The notes under the pieces were generated by a model. The model did no database searches. It was not told the origin of the DNA and saw only the letters and a list, made by a program, of their open reading frames with translations. Shown one piece after another: positions 7,746 through 16,822 of a DNA stretch of 64,000 bases. A program made the position numbers and the translations under genes. Each line of letters begins with the position of its first letter. Position 1 is the stretch's first letter. The stretch covers positions 62,001 to 126,000 of the forward strand of contig JAXLYX010000010.1 in the NCBI GenBank assembly GCA_046351215.1, given 5' to 3'. The stretch comes from JAXLYX01 sp046351215. GTDB lineage: Bacteria; Myxococcota_A; Polyangia; Polyangiales; Houyiibacteriaceae.

Positions 7746-8660
7746 TCACGCGTCGAGCGCGAGCAGGGCGGCATCGCCCTCGGCGCTCGTGCGGATCCGC
7801 TCGAGCGAGAAGCCGGGGACGAGCTCGGAGGCGCGCACGGGCTCGGGACGGTCGAGGAGGCCGAGCGAGCAGGCGACCGCCCCGAGCAGCCGCTCGGCGG
7901 TGAAGCCGAGCGCACGGTACTCGCCGATGCCCTTCGCGCCGTGGCGTTTGGCGAGCCGCTCCCCGTCCGGCCCTCGGACGAGGGGCAGGTGCACGTAGGT
8001 GGGCGGCGTCTCCGCGAGCGCGGCGAAGAGGGCGAGCTGGCGCGGGGTCGAAGCGAGAAGATCGCTGCCGCGCACCACTTCCGTCACGCCCATCGCGGCG
8101 TCGTCCACGACGACGGCGAGCTGGTAGGCGAAGAGCCCGTCCGCGCGACGGACGACGAAGTCTCCGCGTCCGGCGCCCTCGGGGACCGGCCCCGCGAGAG
8201 GGTCCGTCCACGCCGGCGGCGGCTCGGGCATGCGGAAGCGCATCGCGGCCGGGCGCCCAGGGTGCGAGGGGCCGCCGCGGCACGTGCCCGGATAGATCGG
8301 CCCCTCCTCGCCGTGGGGAGCGCTCGCGATCGCCTCGATCTCCTTGCGGGAGCAGGTGCACGGATAGACGTGGCCGAGCGCGACGAGGCGCTCGATCGCG
8401 CGTTCGTAGAGCACGGAGCGCGCGCTCTGGTGGTAGGGCCCCTCGTCCCAGTCGAGCCCGAGCCACGCGTGGTCGCGGAGGAAGTCCTCTTCGGCCCCCT
8501 CCTTCACGCGCGGCGGATCGAGATCCTCCACGCGCATCACGATCCGCCCTCCCAGGCTCCGCGCGCGGAGCCAGGCGACGAGGTGGGTCCGGAGATGCCC
8601 GAGGTGCATCGCCCCCGTCGGCGAAGGCGCGAAACGCGTGCGGTAGCCAAGGTGCGGCAT
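7746..8660 (-). CDS. gluQ: glutamyl-Q tRNA(Asp) synthetase
   Basis: 304 residues, the usual length of this truncated glutamyl-tRNA synthetase paralogue. It activates glutamate and transfers it to queuosine at position 34 of tRNA(Asp). The class I HIGH signature appears as HLGH at residues 19-22 after FAPSPTG. The zinc-binding cysteines are seen as PCTCSRKE, and the KMSKS-like loop as LAKRHGAKG. The C-terminal anticodon-binding domain of full GluRS is absent, which separates it from gltX. Start at 8660 is preceded by AAGGGG. It is convergent with the cytochrome operon, with only 6 bases between the two stops. Confidence 0.93.
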   Translation of the reverse strand: MPHLGYRTRFAPSPTGAMHLGHLRTHLVAWLRARSLGGRIVMRVEDLDPPRVKEGAEEDFLRDHAWLGLDWDEGPYHQSARSVLYERAIERLVALGHVYPCTCSRKEIEAIASAPHGEEGPIYPGTCRGGPSHPGRPAAMRFRMPEPPPAWTDPLAGPVPEGAGRGDFVVRRADGLFAYQLAVVVDDAAMGVTEVVRGSDLLASTPRQLALFAALAETPPTYVHLPLVRGPDGERLAKRHGAKGIGEYRALGFTAERLLGAVACSLGLLDRPEPVRASELVPGFSLERIRTSAEGDAALLALDA

Positions 8661-8711
8661 CGTCCCGATCCCCTTGCGTTCTCGCACCGGATGGGGCCAT
8701 GTTCCAGCCCC

Positions 8712-9470
8712 ATGCGAGGCGCCTCCACGAACGTCTGCGGCTGCTTCCCGACCGGCCGCCACTACCCGGGCATCGCCGATCGCATCGCGCGCTCCATCCA
8801 GCGCGTCGAGGGCCTCGCCGTGGAATTCGATCCGGGCGTGCCCTGGTCCGAGATCCCCGTGGTCGTCATCGACTTCGAGACGACCGGCACGAATTCCGAG
8901 GTCGATCGCGTCATCGAGATCGGCATGGTCGGCTTCCGCCGGGGCGAGATGATCTTCCGGGAGGGCCTGCTCGTGAACCCGGGCATCCCCATTCCGGAGG
9001 AGAGCCGCGCGGTGCACGGCATCACGGACGAGGAGCTCGAGGGCGCCCCGAGCTTCGTCGAGGCGCTGCCGCGCGTCGTGGAGCTGCTCGCCGGCCACCT
9101 CCCCGTCGCCTACAACGCGGCCTTCGATCGGGGCTTCCTCCTCGCCGAGGTCGAGCGAGCCCGGGCCGCCGGAGCCCCGCTCCTCGATCCCCTGCCGCCC
9201 GCGATGCGGCCGGAGGTCGCCTGGGTCGACCCCCTCGTCTGGGCGCGCGAGGTCCTGAAGGATCAGAAGAGCCGTCGCCTCGGCGACGTGGCCGCGCATT
9301 TCGGGATCCCCCTCGAGCAGGCCCACCGGGCCGCCGGCGACGCCGAGGCCACGGGCCGCGTCCTGCTCGCCCTGGCCCCCCAGATGCCCGCGATGTACGG
9401 CGAGCTCGTCCGCCTCCAGGCCCGGTACTCGGCCTTCCAGGAAGCCGAGCGCGTGCGTTTCCGCCGCTGA
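8712..9470 (+). CDS. DEDDh family 3'-5' exonuclease
   Basis: 252 residues. An exonuclease domain of the DNA polymerase III epsilon type covers about 48-225: motif I VVIDFETTG (Asp and Glu), motif II in NAAFDRGFL (Asp), motif III HRAAGDAEATG (His and Asp). The four acidic residues and the His needed for two-metal catalysis are all present. The first 45 residues (NVCGCFPTGRHYPGIADRI region) are an extension with two Cys that I cannot assign. Possible substrates are DNA ends in repair or RNA; context does not tell. An in-frame ATG at 8691 is an alternative start; neither has a clear ribosome binding site. It diverges from gluQ. Confidence 0.85.
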   Translation: MRGASTNVCGCFPTGRHYPGIADRIARSIQRVEGLAVEFDPGVPWSEIPVVVIDFETTGTNSEVDRVIEIGMVGFRRGEMIFREGLLVNPGIPIPEESRAVHGITDEELEGAPSFVEALPRVVELLAGHLPVAYNAAFDRGFLLAEVERARAAGAPLLDPLPPAMRPEVAWVDPLVWAREVLKDQKSRRLGDVAAHFGIPLEQAHRAAGDAEATGRVLLALAPQMPAMYGELVRLQARYSAFQEAERVRFRR

Positions 9471-9545
9471 AGGGCGGCGGCGACCGACCTCCCGCGGCCC
9501 CCCTTCCCCTTGGCCGGACGGCGCGACGGGGCTACACCCCGCGCC

Positions 9546-10457
9546 GTGCAGATCACCCGGGCCCGCCTCCTCGCCGTCTTCTTCGCCGTGACCTTCGCGA
9601 TCGGCTGGCTGCCCCCGCTCTTCTTCGCGGTCCGGGGCATCGCCTTCGGCCCGGGCATCTCCCGGGCCCTCACGGTCTTCATGGCGTTCGCCCCCCTGAT
9701 CGGCGCGCTCGTGGTCCAGGGCCCGATGTTGAAGGGCGAGGTGATGAAGCCGCTCGGTCTCACCACCGACTGGAATCGCTTCTGGATCGTCGCCTGGCTC
9801 GCCCCCGTGCTGATCCTCTTCGTCGGCGTGCTCGCCACCTGGCTCGGCACGGGCCTCGCCCCGGTCCTCGACACCGCGACCCTCCTCGCCAACAAGCGCT
9901 CGCTCGTCGCGCCGGCCGACCTCGCCGCCTTCGACGCGCACGTGCGCGCCGAGCCCCCGAGCCATCCGCTCGTGCTCGTGCTGCTCGGTCTGCCGGCCGG
10001 CCTGACGATCAACCTCTTCCCCTCGCTCGCCGAGGAGATCGGATGGCGCGGCCTGCTCTTCCGCGAGATGCCCGGGGGCTTCCTCGCCCGCTCGCTCGCG
10101 ATCGGGCTCGTGGTCGGGGTGTTCTGGCTCCCCCTCGCGTTCTTCGGCGGGCTCTACCCCGAGAACCCGACGCTCGGCGCGGGTCTCTTCCTGGCCGTGC
10201 ACCTCGCGCTCGCGCCCTCGATGACCTACTTCCGCCTTCGCGGGACCTCCGTGATCCCCGTCGCGATCTTCCGCGGAACCTACCTCGCGATGACGCGCGT
10301 GGCCTACGACCTCTGCTTCGGCTCGAGCAGCCTCGTGCGACCGATGTACGGCATCGCGGCCGTGGTCGGCGCCCTCGTGCTCTTCGGGGCGCTCGCGGCC
10401 TACGATCGCTTCGTCGCCGAGACGCGCGTGCTCGGCACGAGGCCGAGCGCGGCCTGA
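9546..10457 (+). CDS. CPBP-like intramembrane protein (Abi family)
   Basis: 303 residues, GTG start, with about seven to eight hydrophobic segments. The hallmark first motif of CPBP (Rce1-like) proteases is present as EEIGWRG at about residue 170. The second motif, normally F-x3-His (often in WHLPL), reads FWLPLAFFG, so the His is missing. A different His occurs in AVHLALAP about 45 residues later. The protein is therefore a recognisable family member that may be catalytically altered or inactive. It sits 75 bases after the exonuclease gene and converges on gloB with 2 bases between stops. No adjacent peptide substrate was seen. Confidence 0.8.
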   Translation: MQITRARLLAVFFAVTFAIGWLPPLFFAVRGIAFGPGISRALTVFMAFAPLIGALVVQGPMLKGEVMKPLGLTTDWNRFWIVAWLAPVLILFVGVLATWLGTGLAPVLDTATLLANKRSLVAPADLAAFDAHVRAEPPSHPLVLVLLGLPAGLTINLFPSLAEEIGWRGLLFREMPGGFLARSLAIGLVVGVFWLPLAFFGGLYPENPTLGAGLFLAVHLALAPSMTYFRLRGTSVIPVAIFRGTYLAMTRVAYDLCFGSSSLVRPMYGIAAVVGALVLFGALAAYDRFVAETRVLGTRPSAA

Positions 10458-10459
10458 GC

Positions 10460-11212
10460 TCAGAAGCGGTTCTTCGCCTCGCGGAGCGCCGCGAAGCTCT
10501 CGTCGGGCGGAAGCCCCTTCGCGAGCTCGGGCGCGTCGAAGCGCAGGAAGGGATTCACCTCGAGCTCCCTCGCGAGCGTGCCCGGGATCGTCCGTCGTCC
10601 CTCCGCCTTCGCACGCTCGGCCTCCGCGAACGCCTCGGCGACACGGGCGTTGTCGGGATCCACGTGCTTCGCGAAGCGCAGGTTCGAGAGCGTGTACTCG
10701 TGGCCGCACCACACCCTCGTCTCGGGCGCGAGCCGGCGCAGCTTCCCGAGCGAGGCGGCCATCATCGGCATCGTGCCCTCGAAGACGCGTCCGCAACCGC
10801 CGAGGAAGAGCGTGTCCCCGGTGAAGAGCTCTCCGTCGACGAGGTAGGCGACCGCGCCGAGCGTGTGGCCGGGCACCGCGAGCACGCGCACCGCGCGGCC
10901 CTCGAAGTCGAGGGTCTCCCCGTCGACCACGCCTCGGCCCTGCTTCGGGATCCGACCGTGATCGAGATCGTAGCGGGAGCCGATCACCGGGATCCCCGGG
11001 CTCGTCTCGACGAGCGCCTCGACGCCGCCGACGTGATCGTAGTGGTGGTGCGTGAGCCAGAGGCCGACGAGCGTCGCCCCCTCGCGCTCGAGCGCCTGCC
11101 GGACGGGCCGCGCCTCCGTCGGATCGATCGCGACCGCCCGACCGGACTCGCCGAGGAGGAGGTAGGCGTAGTTGTCCTCGAGGCAGGGAACCGGGACGAC
11201 GCGGAGGGCCAT
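10460..11212 (-). CDS. gloB: hydroxyacylglutathione hydrolase (glyoxalase II)
   Basis: 250 residues, full length for the family. Metallo-beta-lactamase fold with the dinuclear metal motif THHHYDHVGG at about 54-63, followed by PGHTLG, FTGDTLF, and GHEYT with downstream NLRFA, all in the order of GloB. It hydrolyses S-lactoylglutathione to lactate and glutathione, completing methylglyoxal detoxification. The C-terminal substrate-binding helices (NPFLRF) are present, which distinguishes it from general beta-lactamase-like hydrolases. It is cytoplasmic, with no signal peptide. Confidence 0.9.
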   Translation of the reverse strand: MALRVVPVPCLEDNYAYLLLGESGRAVAIDPTEARPVRQALEREGATLVGLWLTHHHYDHVGGVEALVETSPGIPVIGSRYDLDHGRIPKQGRGVVDGETLDFEGRAVRVLAVPGHTLGAVAYLVDGELFTGDTLFLGGCGRVFEGTMPMMAASLGKLRRLAPETRVWCGHEYTLSNLRFAKHVDPDNARVAEAFAEAERAKAEGRRTIPGTLARELEVNPFLRFDAPELAKGLPPDESFAALREAKNRF

Positions 11213-11289
11213 GGTCCGGGGACGCTAGCATCGTCCGTCGGCGAGGCCCACGGCCTCGCGACCGTCCGACGGCGAAGGGGCCGCCCCCG

Positions 11290-12645
11290 TCAGAAGAAGA
11301 TCTGGGCCTGGAGCATGAGCCGCTCCTGCTTCCCGGGGAAGTAGGTGCTGATCGAGCCCGGGCTCGCGAAGTGGCTGCCCGCGTTCGCGTGCAGGTAGTG
11401 GAGCATCAGCTTCGCGTGGTTGCCGGCGACGTAGTAGTTGATCTCGCCCTCGTACGTCGCGAGCCAGTCGTGGTGGACGTCCACGTTCGGATCGACGTAG
11501 TTGAACCGCGTCTGCAGCTCGAGGTGGATCGGAGCGATGTAGTAGCCGACCTGGGCCTGCATGCCCCACGAGTCCGTCGTCGGACTGCCCGCCGTGAACA
11601 CCGTGCGCTGCCGGTAGTAGGCCTCCGTCAGGAAGTAGAGGCGGTTCCAGAAGAGGGCGAAGTCCAAGCCGCCCGTGAGGTTGCGCTGATCCGGATCGGC
11701 GACGGTGACGGGCTTGGTGCTCACCGGATCGTACTGCTGGTGGTAGGGCGTCACCCGTCCCGCGTAGCCGTTCGCCGCGAGCGCGAAGCGGAGGGGCTGC
11801 GAGCGGGCGAGGAAGACCGTCTGGTCGTACGGCACCGCACCGAGCGGGGCGATGCCGAGGCGAGCGACGCCGAGGCCGTGGACGCGCTGGTTCGTCGGCT
11901 GGTTGATGCCGTTGCCGTTGAACACGCCCGCGAAGTACTCGAGCTTCCCGTGCATCGGCGTGCCGAAGAACATCACACCGTCGTCGCGGCCCCAGCGGAA
12001 GTAGTCGTTCGCCGCGCCGAAGTCGACCATGCCGAGCACCGGGATCGGCGTGAGCCACTGACGGGAGAAGGGCGTCATGAACTGACCGCCCCGGATGCCG
12101 AACGCCTCGTGGGGGACGTAGGTCATCTCGAGGTCGAGGAGCTTCGCGCCCGTGCCCGCGAACTCGGGCTGGAAGAAGAACCGGAGCTTCTGCCCGAAGG
12201 CGTGCATCCGGAGCTGCGGACGGACCATCCACAGGTTGAACTGCCCCTGCCAGTGATCGGGGGAGGTCTGGTTCAGCTCGGCCCGGTAGAGGTTCTCGGC
12301 GCCGAGGCGGACCCCGAAGCGTCCGTCCCCGGACTCGATGCCGAAGCCGCGTTCGAGGCTCGCGTAGGGGACCACGGCCGGCGTGGGCGCCGCGTCGGGG
12401 CGGGGCGGGGGAACGGTGGCCGCCGAGCCGAGCGTCGGCGCCACGTAGGGCGCCGCGGGGCTCGTCGCCGGAACCGCCGGCGTGGGCTCCGCGGGGCTCG
12501 CGGCCGGAACGGGCGGCGTGGGCTCCGCGGGGCTCGTGGCCGGAACCGCCGACGTGGAGGGAGGGCTCGTCTGCGCGAGGGCTCCCGAGGCCGGGAGCAG
12601 CACGGCGAGCGCCGAAAGCAGGAGGTGACGGGCCGGACGCAGCAT
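11290..12645 (-). CDS. OprP/OprO-like outer-membrane porin with Pro/Ala linker
   Basis: 451 residues. Signal peptide 1-24 (ALA before Gln), then a Pro/Ala/Thr linker (about 28-90) made partly of a 12-residue repeat, then a barrel of about 350 residues. The barrel has the pattern of phosphate-selective porins (RPQLRMHAFGQKLRFFFQPEF, GGQFMTPFSRQW, then WGMQAQVGYY near the end) and finishes with Phe-Phe, the usual barrel terminus. The ion transported cannot be told. A second member of the same family is at 55577-56998 beside the sulfate operon. It lies 124 bases downstream of the kinase gene in the same direction. Confidence 0.82.
   Translation of the reverse strand: MLRPARHLLLSALAVLLPASGALAQTSPPSTSAVPATSPAEPTPPVPAASPAEPTPAVPATSPAAPYVAPTLGSAATVPPPRPDAAPTPAVVPYASLERGFGIESGDGRFGVRLGAENLYRAELNQTSPDHWQGQFNLWMVRPQLRMHAFGQKLRFFFQPEFAGTGAKLLDLEMTYVPHEAFGIRGGQFMTPFSRQWLTPIPVLGMVDFGAANDYFRWGRDDGVMFFGTPMHGKLEYFAGVFNGNGINQPTNQRVHGLGVARLGIAPLGAVPYDQTVFLARSQPLRFALAANGYAGRVTPYHQQYDPVSTKPVTVADPDQRNLTGGLDFALFWNRLYFLTEAYYRQRTVFTAGSPTTDSWGMQAQVGYYIAPIHLELQTRFNYVDPNVDVHHDWLATYEGEINYYVAGNHAKLMLHYLHANAGSHFASPGSISTYFPGKQERLMLQAQIFF
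12453..12557 (-). repeat. 36-bp in-frame tandem repeat, about 2.9 copies
   Basis: Copies begin at 12453, 12489 and 12525 with the shared start CCGCGGGGCTCG on the plus strand. Each unit encodes 12 residues of the type P-A-T-S-P-A-E-P-T-P-x-V in the linker of the porin. The exact 36-base period keeps the frame, so the linker length can vary by whole units without damage. Confidence 0.85.
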
Positions 12646-12769
12646 AGGGCCTAACCTGGTCCGAGCGTCCGGACGCGACCCGTTAATGCCTCGTTACGCT
12701 TGCGACAGCAAGAGGCGACAGCCCCCTCGCCGCACGCTCGGCCGACCGGGGATCGTGCGGGGGAGCCCT
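12646..12769. other. intergenic region between kinase and porin genes
   Basis: 124 bases between two leftward genes. It is somewhat less GC-rich than its neighbours in the middle and could hold the porin promoter. I saw no convincing terminator hairpin, operator or small gene here. Confidence 0.3.
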
Positions 12770-14515
12770 TCAGGGCGAGCTCCCCTGGAAGATCACGGGG
12801 CCCTCGCCGTAGTCCCTCGGTCCGGTGATCTCGAGCTCGTCCCGGAGGATCGCGTTCCCCGCGCGGACCTCGACCACGTACCGGCCCGCGCGCTCGAGCG
12901 TGAGCGTCGCCACGAACGTTCCGTCGGGACGGGGCTCCGCGTGGGCGGCGGCGGCCCGGCGGCGGCCGTGGAGGATCTCCACCATCACATCCGTCACCCC
13001 GAGGGGCGGCACGACCTCGACGACGAACGGCCTCCGCGGGCCGAGGCTCGAAGGCGTCACGCGAACGCCCGGCATCCGCCCGGCCGCGCTGGCTTCCGCG
13101 TCGAGCGCCCGCAGCTCGTCCGCGATCTCGCCGTCCTCGGGGACGAAGACGCGTGCTCGCTCGAGCCGACTCCGGGCCGCCGCGAGGTCGCCGCGCGCGT
13201 GGGCCGCGGTGGCGTCCGCCCGGAGCTGCTCCGCGGCGGCGTGCCGGAGTCGCGTGGCCTCCGGATCGCCCGGCGAGGCGGCGAGCATCGCATCCGTCAG
13301 CTCGCGTACGTTGTCGCCCGGCGGGGAGTCGAGGGCCCCGCGTGCGAGCGCGGCGGCGGCGCGGTGAGGGAGATCGTCGGTCGGCACCTTCGCGAGCTCG
13401 TGGAACGCGATGGCGCCCGCGATGCCGGCCCCGAGCACGAAGCTCGCGAGCAGGACGAGACCGACGCGCCACGGTGGCGACAGGCGTCGAGGGGCGCGCC
13501 GCGAGAGCCCCGGGACCGCGAGGTCGTCGGGCGCCGAGGCGAGCGCCCGCGAGGCCTGGGCCGCGGCGACGAGCGCGTCGGCGAAGGCGTTCCCGTCCGC
13601 CGGGCGTGCGCCCTTCTTCTTCGAGAGGCAGCGCATCACGAGCTCGGCGATCGGAGCCGGGACGTCCCGCCCGCGAGGCCTCGTGCGGAGGTCGATGGGT
13701 TTCGCCTGCACGTGCTGCATGAGGAGGGCGACCGGCGTGTTGCCCTCGAAAGGGGTCTCGCCGACGAGGAGCTGGTAGGCCAGCACGCCGAGCGAGTACA
13801 CGTCGCTCCGCGCGTCGGTGGGCTCGCCCTGCGCCCCCTCGGGGGACATGTACCGCGCGGTGCCGAAGATCACGCCGGTCTGCGTGAGCCCCGTCGAATC
13901 GGACTCGAGCGAGCGTGCGATGCCGAAGTCGAGGATCTTCACGACGTCGGGATCGTCGCCCTCGGCGACGAGCAGGACGTTCTCCGGCTTCACGTCGCGG
14001 TGCACGATGCCCGAAGCGTGCGCGGCCCCGAGGCCCCTCCCGATCTGCTCGAGGACGTGCAGCGCGCGGGGCAGGGGGAGCGCCCCCTCGGTCGCGAGCA
14101 CCTCGGAGAGAGGTCTCCCGTCGAGGTACTCCATCACGAGGTAGAGGTTCCCGTCCGGGAGCTGTCCGTAGAGGAAGACCCGGACCACGTTCGGATGCTC
14201 GACCGAGGTCGCCGTCCGGACCTCGCGCTGGAAGCGTTTGAAGGCCTCCACGTTCTGCACGAGGTCGCGGTGGAGGATCTTCACGGCCACGTCGCGCCCG
14301 AGCGAGAGCTGCCGGGCGCGGTAGACCGTGCCCATCCCGCCCGCGCCCAGCACCGCGTCGATCCGGAATTGATCGACCAGCACCTTCCCGAGGTAGGGGT
14401 CGACCTCCTCGACCTCCGCCTCGAGCCGTCCCCCGTCCCGCTGGCAGAAGGTCGCCTGGGCGTCGTAGCGGGTGCCACAACGCGGACAGACCTTGGTGAC
14501 GTGCGCCTCGGGCAT
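12770..14515 (-). CDS. transmembrane Ser/Thr protein kinase with zinc ribbon
   Basis: 581 residues. Residues 10-30 hold a CPRC and later Cys zinc-ribbon-like start. The kinase domain covers about 48-315: glycine loop GAGGMG, Lys in VAVKIL, catalytic HRDVKPEN, DFG in LDFGIARS, activation segment end YMSPEG (Ser in place of the Ala of APE), and DVYSLGVL. A hydrophobic segment at about 362-385 is a single membrane helix. The C-terminal part is an extracytoplasmic region with helical repeats (about 400-480) and a beta domain. Typical PknB-type architecture of myxobacteria. Start 14515 precedes the zinc ribbon. The ligand and substrates are unknown. Confidence 0.9.
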   Translation of the reverse strand: MPEAHVTKVCPRCGTRYDAQATFCQRDGGRLEAEVEEVDPYLGKVLVDQFRIDAVLGAGGMGTVYRARQLSLGRDVAVKILHRDLVQNVEAFKRFQREVRTATSVEHPNVVRVFLYGQLPDGNLYLVMEYLDGRPLSEVLATEGALPLPRALHVLEQIGRGLGAAHASGIVHRDVKPENVLLVAEGDDPDVVKILDFGIARSLESDSTGLTQTGVIFGTARYMSPEGAQGEPTDARSDVYSLGVLAYQLLVGETPFEGNTPVALLMQHVQAKPIDLRTRPRGRDVPAPIAELVMRCLSKKKGARPADGNAFADALVAAAQASRALASAPDDLAVPGLSRRAPRRLSPPWRVGLVLLASFVLGAGIAGAIAFHELAKVPTDDLPHRAAAALARGALDSPPGDNVRELTDAMLAASPGDPEATRLRHAAAEQLRADATAAHARGDLAAARSRLERARVFVPEDGEIADELRALDAEASAAGRMPGVRVTPSSLGPRRPFVVEVVPPLGVTDVMVEILHGRRRAAAAHAEPRPDGTFVATLTLERAGRYVVEVRAGNAILRDELEITGPRDYGEGPVIFQGSSP

Positions 14516-14638
14516 GTAGGGGACTCTCGGGAGGTGACGCCCGAGGTCGGGAATCGTTCCACGGATCGACGGCCGAGGGCCATCTTCCGGCCCCCCTGGG
14601 GTTGATCCGGCCGCTCCGGCGCTGATACGTTCTCCGTG

Positions 14639-15634
14639 ATGACTGATCGTTTGAGTAGGACGTTCGGCTACATCGGCGCCCTACTGGTAGTTTCGATCAC
14701 ATCCGTTGCCCGCCCCGCGGCCGCGGATGCCCGAGCCATCGTCCTGGGCCTCGAGGCCCCGAGCGACCTGGCCGAGGCCGCGGCGCACCTGGACGAGGCG
14801 CTCCGAGGCGCGCTCGAGCCCCTCTCGGCCCCACGGGTCACGGCGGTCCATCGTCCTCCTTCGTCGGTGGCGGCGGCCCTGCGTTGCACGGGTTTCGACG
14901 GGGCCTGTCTCGGCGCGCTCGCGCTCCGCAACGGCGCCGACCGGGTGCTCTTCGGCTGCCTCGAGCCGAGGGCCGGCGCGCGCGAGGACGCCTCGGTCGA
15001 GCTCTCCCTCTTCGATGCCTTCGGCGGACGGGTCGTCGAGCGCACGTCGGTCGCCGTCGAGCTCGACGAGGCCGCGGCCGCCGACGACGTCGTCACCGAG
15101 GCGCTGCGCCTTCTCGCGCTCCCCTCGTTCGGGGCGATCGCGGTTCGCGCGCTTCCGGGCGCGGTGGTCCGCCTGGACGGAGCCCTGGTCGGGCTCGTGC
15201 CCTCCGACGGCCAGCTCGAGGTCTGGCCCGTCCCGGAAGGCCGTCACGAGATGCGGATCGAGCGTCCCGACGGCCGCACCTGCGAGTTCCCCGTCCACGT
15301 CGAACCCGAGCTCGTCGCGACCGTCGGCATCGGCGTCGCCGATCTCTCCGATGCCTCGGCCATCGCCGCCGCGCCCCGCGCGCGCCGGAGCGGGGACGAC
15401 GTCGACCGCGAGCCGCTTCCGACCGTGGCTTCGCTCGAGGCGAGCGACGACGGGGTCGTCGTCCGGAGGCCTTGCGAAGTCCTCGTGTCCATGGCGGCGC
15501 GCACCGTGGAGTCGGTGGGCCCGGCCTTCACCACCACGGCCCTCCGGCAGGGCATCCCGATCGAGGAGAACCTGCTCCTTCACGGCACCCTGCTCGGCAT
15601 GGGCGCGCGCGTCTCGGCCAAGCTCCGGTTCTGA
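14639..15634 (+). CDS. secreted PEGA-domain protein
   Basis: 331 residues. Signal peptide at about 1-30 ending in ADA. The first half (VLGLEAPSDLAEAAAHLDEALRG and a GFDGACLGALALRNGAD segment) resembles the periplasmic alpha/beta domains that often precede PEGA domains in myxobacterial proteins. A PEGA-like beta domain follows at about 175-225 (GAIAVRALPGAVVRLDG then GRHEMRI). Probably cell-surface or periplasmic; the function is unknown. GTG at 14636 immediately before the ATG is an equally good start. It is divergent from the kinase and 14 bases ahead of rsmD. Confidence 0.7.
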   Translation: MTDRLSRTFGYIGALLVVSITSVARPAAADARAIVLGLEAPSDLAEAAAHLDEALRGALEPLSAPRVTAVHRPPSSVAAALRCTGFDGACLGALALRNGADRVLFGCLEPRAGAREDASVELSLFDAFGGRVVERTSVAVELDEAAAADDVVTEALRLLALPSFGAIAVRALPGAVVRLDGALVGLVPSDGQLEVWPVPEGRHEMRIERPDGRTCEFPVHVEPELVATVGIGVADLSDASAIAAAPRARRSGDDVDREPLPTVASLEASDDGVVVRRPCEVLVSMAARTVESVGPAFTTTALRQGIPIEENLLLHGTLLGMGARVSAKLRF

Positions 15635-15648
15635 GCTACCCTCGGGAC

Positions 15649-16236
15649 GTGCGGGTCATCGGAGGCGCCCTCGGCGGGCGGAGGTTCCGGGGTCCCCCGG
15701 GCGACCGCACGCGACCCACTTCGGAGCGCGTGCGCGAGGCGGTGGCGTCGGCCCTCGCCGCACGCGGGGCGTTCGGCGGCGAAACGGTCCTCGACCTCTT
15801 CGCAGGCACGGGAGCGCTCGCCTTCGAGGCCCTCTCGCGCGGCGCGGACCGGGCGGTGCTCGTCGAACAGGACCGGGCGGTCGCCCGCGCCATCGACGAG
15901 AGCGCGCGTTCCCTCGGGCTCGAGCGCAGGGCGCGCGTCGTCACGCTCGATCTCGCGGCGAACGCCGAGACCGTGGCGCGGAAGCTCGACCGCGACGGAC
16001 CCTTCGGGCTGATCTTCGCCGATCCGCCCTACGCGATCGCCGGCCTCGTCCCGGGCCTGCTCCACGCGCTCGTGCAGCGCGGCGCCATCGCCCCGGGCGC
16101 TCTCGCGGTCGTCGAGTATGCCTCCCGGACCCCACCGGAGGGACTCGAGACGCTGGGTTCGGTTGACTTCTACCGGTATGGTGACACCACGGTCGCCATC
16201 CTGGTGCTTCCCCCCACGCCGGAACCGATCCCATGA
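15649..16236 (+). CDS. rsmD: 16S rRNA guanine(966)-N2 methyltransferase
   Basis: 195 residues, GTG start. It methylates G966 of 16S rRNA using SAM. The N-terminal VRVIGGALGGRRF is the RsmD opening, TRPTSERVREAV follows, SAM motif I is VLDLFAGTGALAFEALSRGA, and the catalytic motif for N2 guanine methylation is ADPPYA. Its length is normal. It overlaps coaD by four bases (ATGA), the common rsmD-coaD pairing in bacteria. Confidence 0.92.
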   Translation: MRVIGGALGGRRFRGPPGDRTRPTSERVREAVASALAARGAFGGETVLDLFAGTGALAFEALSRGADRAVLVEQDRAVARAIDESARSLGLERRARVVTLDLAANAETVARKLDRDGPFGLIFADPPYAIAGLVPGLLHALVQRGAIAPGALAVVEYASRTPPEGLETLGSVDFYRYGDTTVAILVLPPTPEPIP

Positions 16237-16724
16237 GCACGGCCATCTACCCCGGTTCGTTCGATCCGATCACGAACGGCCACGCGAGCATCCTCAAGAG
16301 CGGCCTCGTGGCGTTCGACAAGATCGTGGTCGCGGTCTTGAACAACGAGCGGAAGGCGCCCCTCTTCACCGTGGACGAGCGGATCGAGATGATCCGCGAG
16401 TCCCTCTCGGAGATCGGCGCCGACGAGTCCCGGGTGGAGGTCGACTCGTTCGACGGCCTGCTCGTCGACTACGCCCGCCGCAAGGGGAGCCAGGTCATCC
16501 TCCGCGGCCTGCGCGCCGTCGCCGACTTCGAGTACGAGCTCCAGATGGCGAACATGAACCGCCACCTGAACGAAGACGTCGTGACGGTCTTCATCATGGC
16601 GAACGACGCGTACTTCTACGTCGCCTCGAACCTCTGCAAGGAGGTCACGCGCCTCGGCGGCGACGTCTCGAAGCTCGTCCCGCCGAACGTCGCTCGGCGC
16701 CTGCGGCAGAAGCTGAACGTCTGA
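16233..16724 (+). CDS. coaD: phosphopantetheine adenylyltransferase
   Basis: 163 residues, normal length. It transfers AMP to 4'-phosphopantetheine in coenzyme A synthesis. Signatures: AIYPGSFDPITNGH at the start (nucleotidyltransferase HxGH-like motif), RGLRAVADFEYELQMA, and ASNLCKEVTRLGGDVSKLVPPNV near the end. Translationally coupled to rsmD. Confidence 0.95.
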   Translation: MSTAIYPGSFDPITNGHASILKSGLVAFDKIVVAVLNNERKAPLFTVDERIEMIRESLSEIGADESRVEVDSFDGLLVDYARRKGSQVILRGLRAVADFEYELQMANMNRHLNEDVVTVFIMANDAYFYVASNLCKEVTRLGGDVSKLVPPNVARRLRQKLNV

Positions 16725-16822
16725 GCCCGTCCGGGGGCTCGCTTTCCCCCGTTGCGAGGTCGCGCCCCCCGATCTCTTGCGCCCCGGCCCCGGAACGGGC
16801 ATGGGATCGGGAGGGGGTGGAC

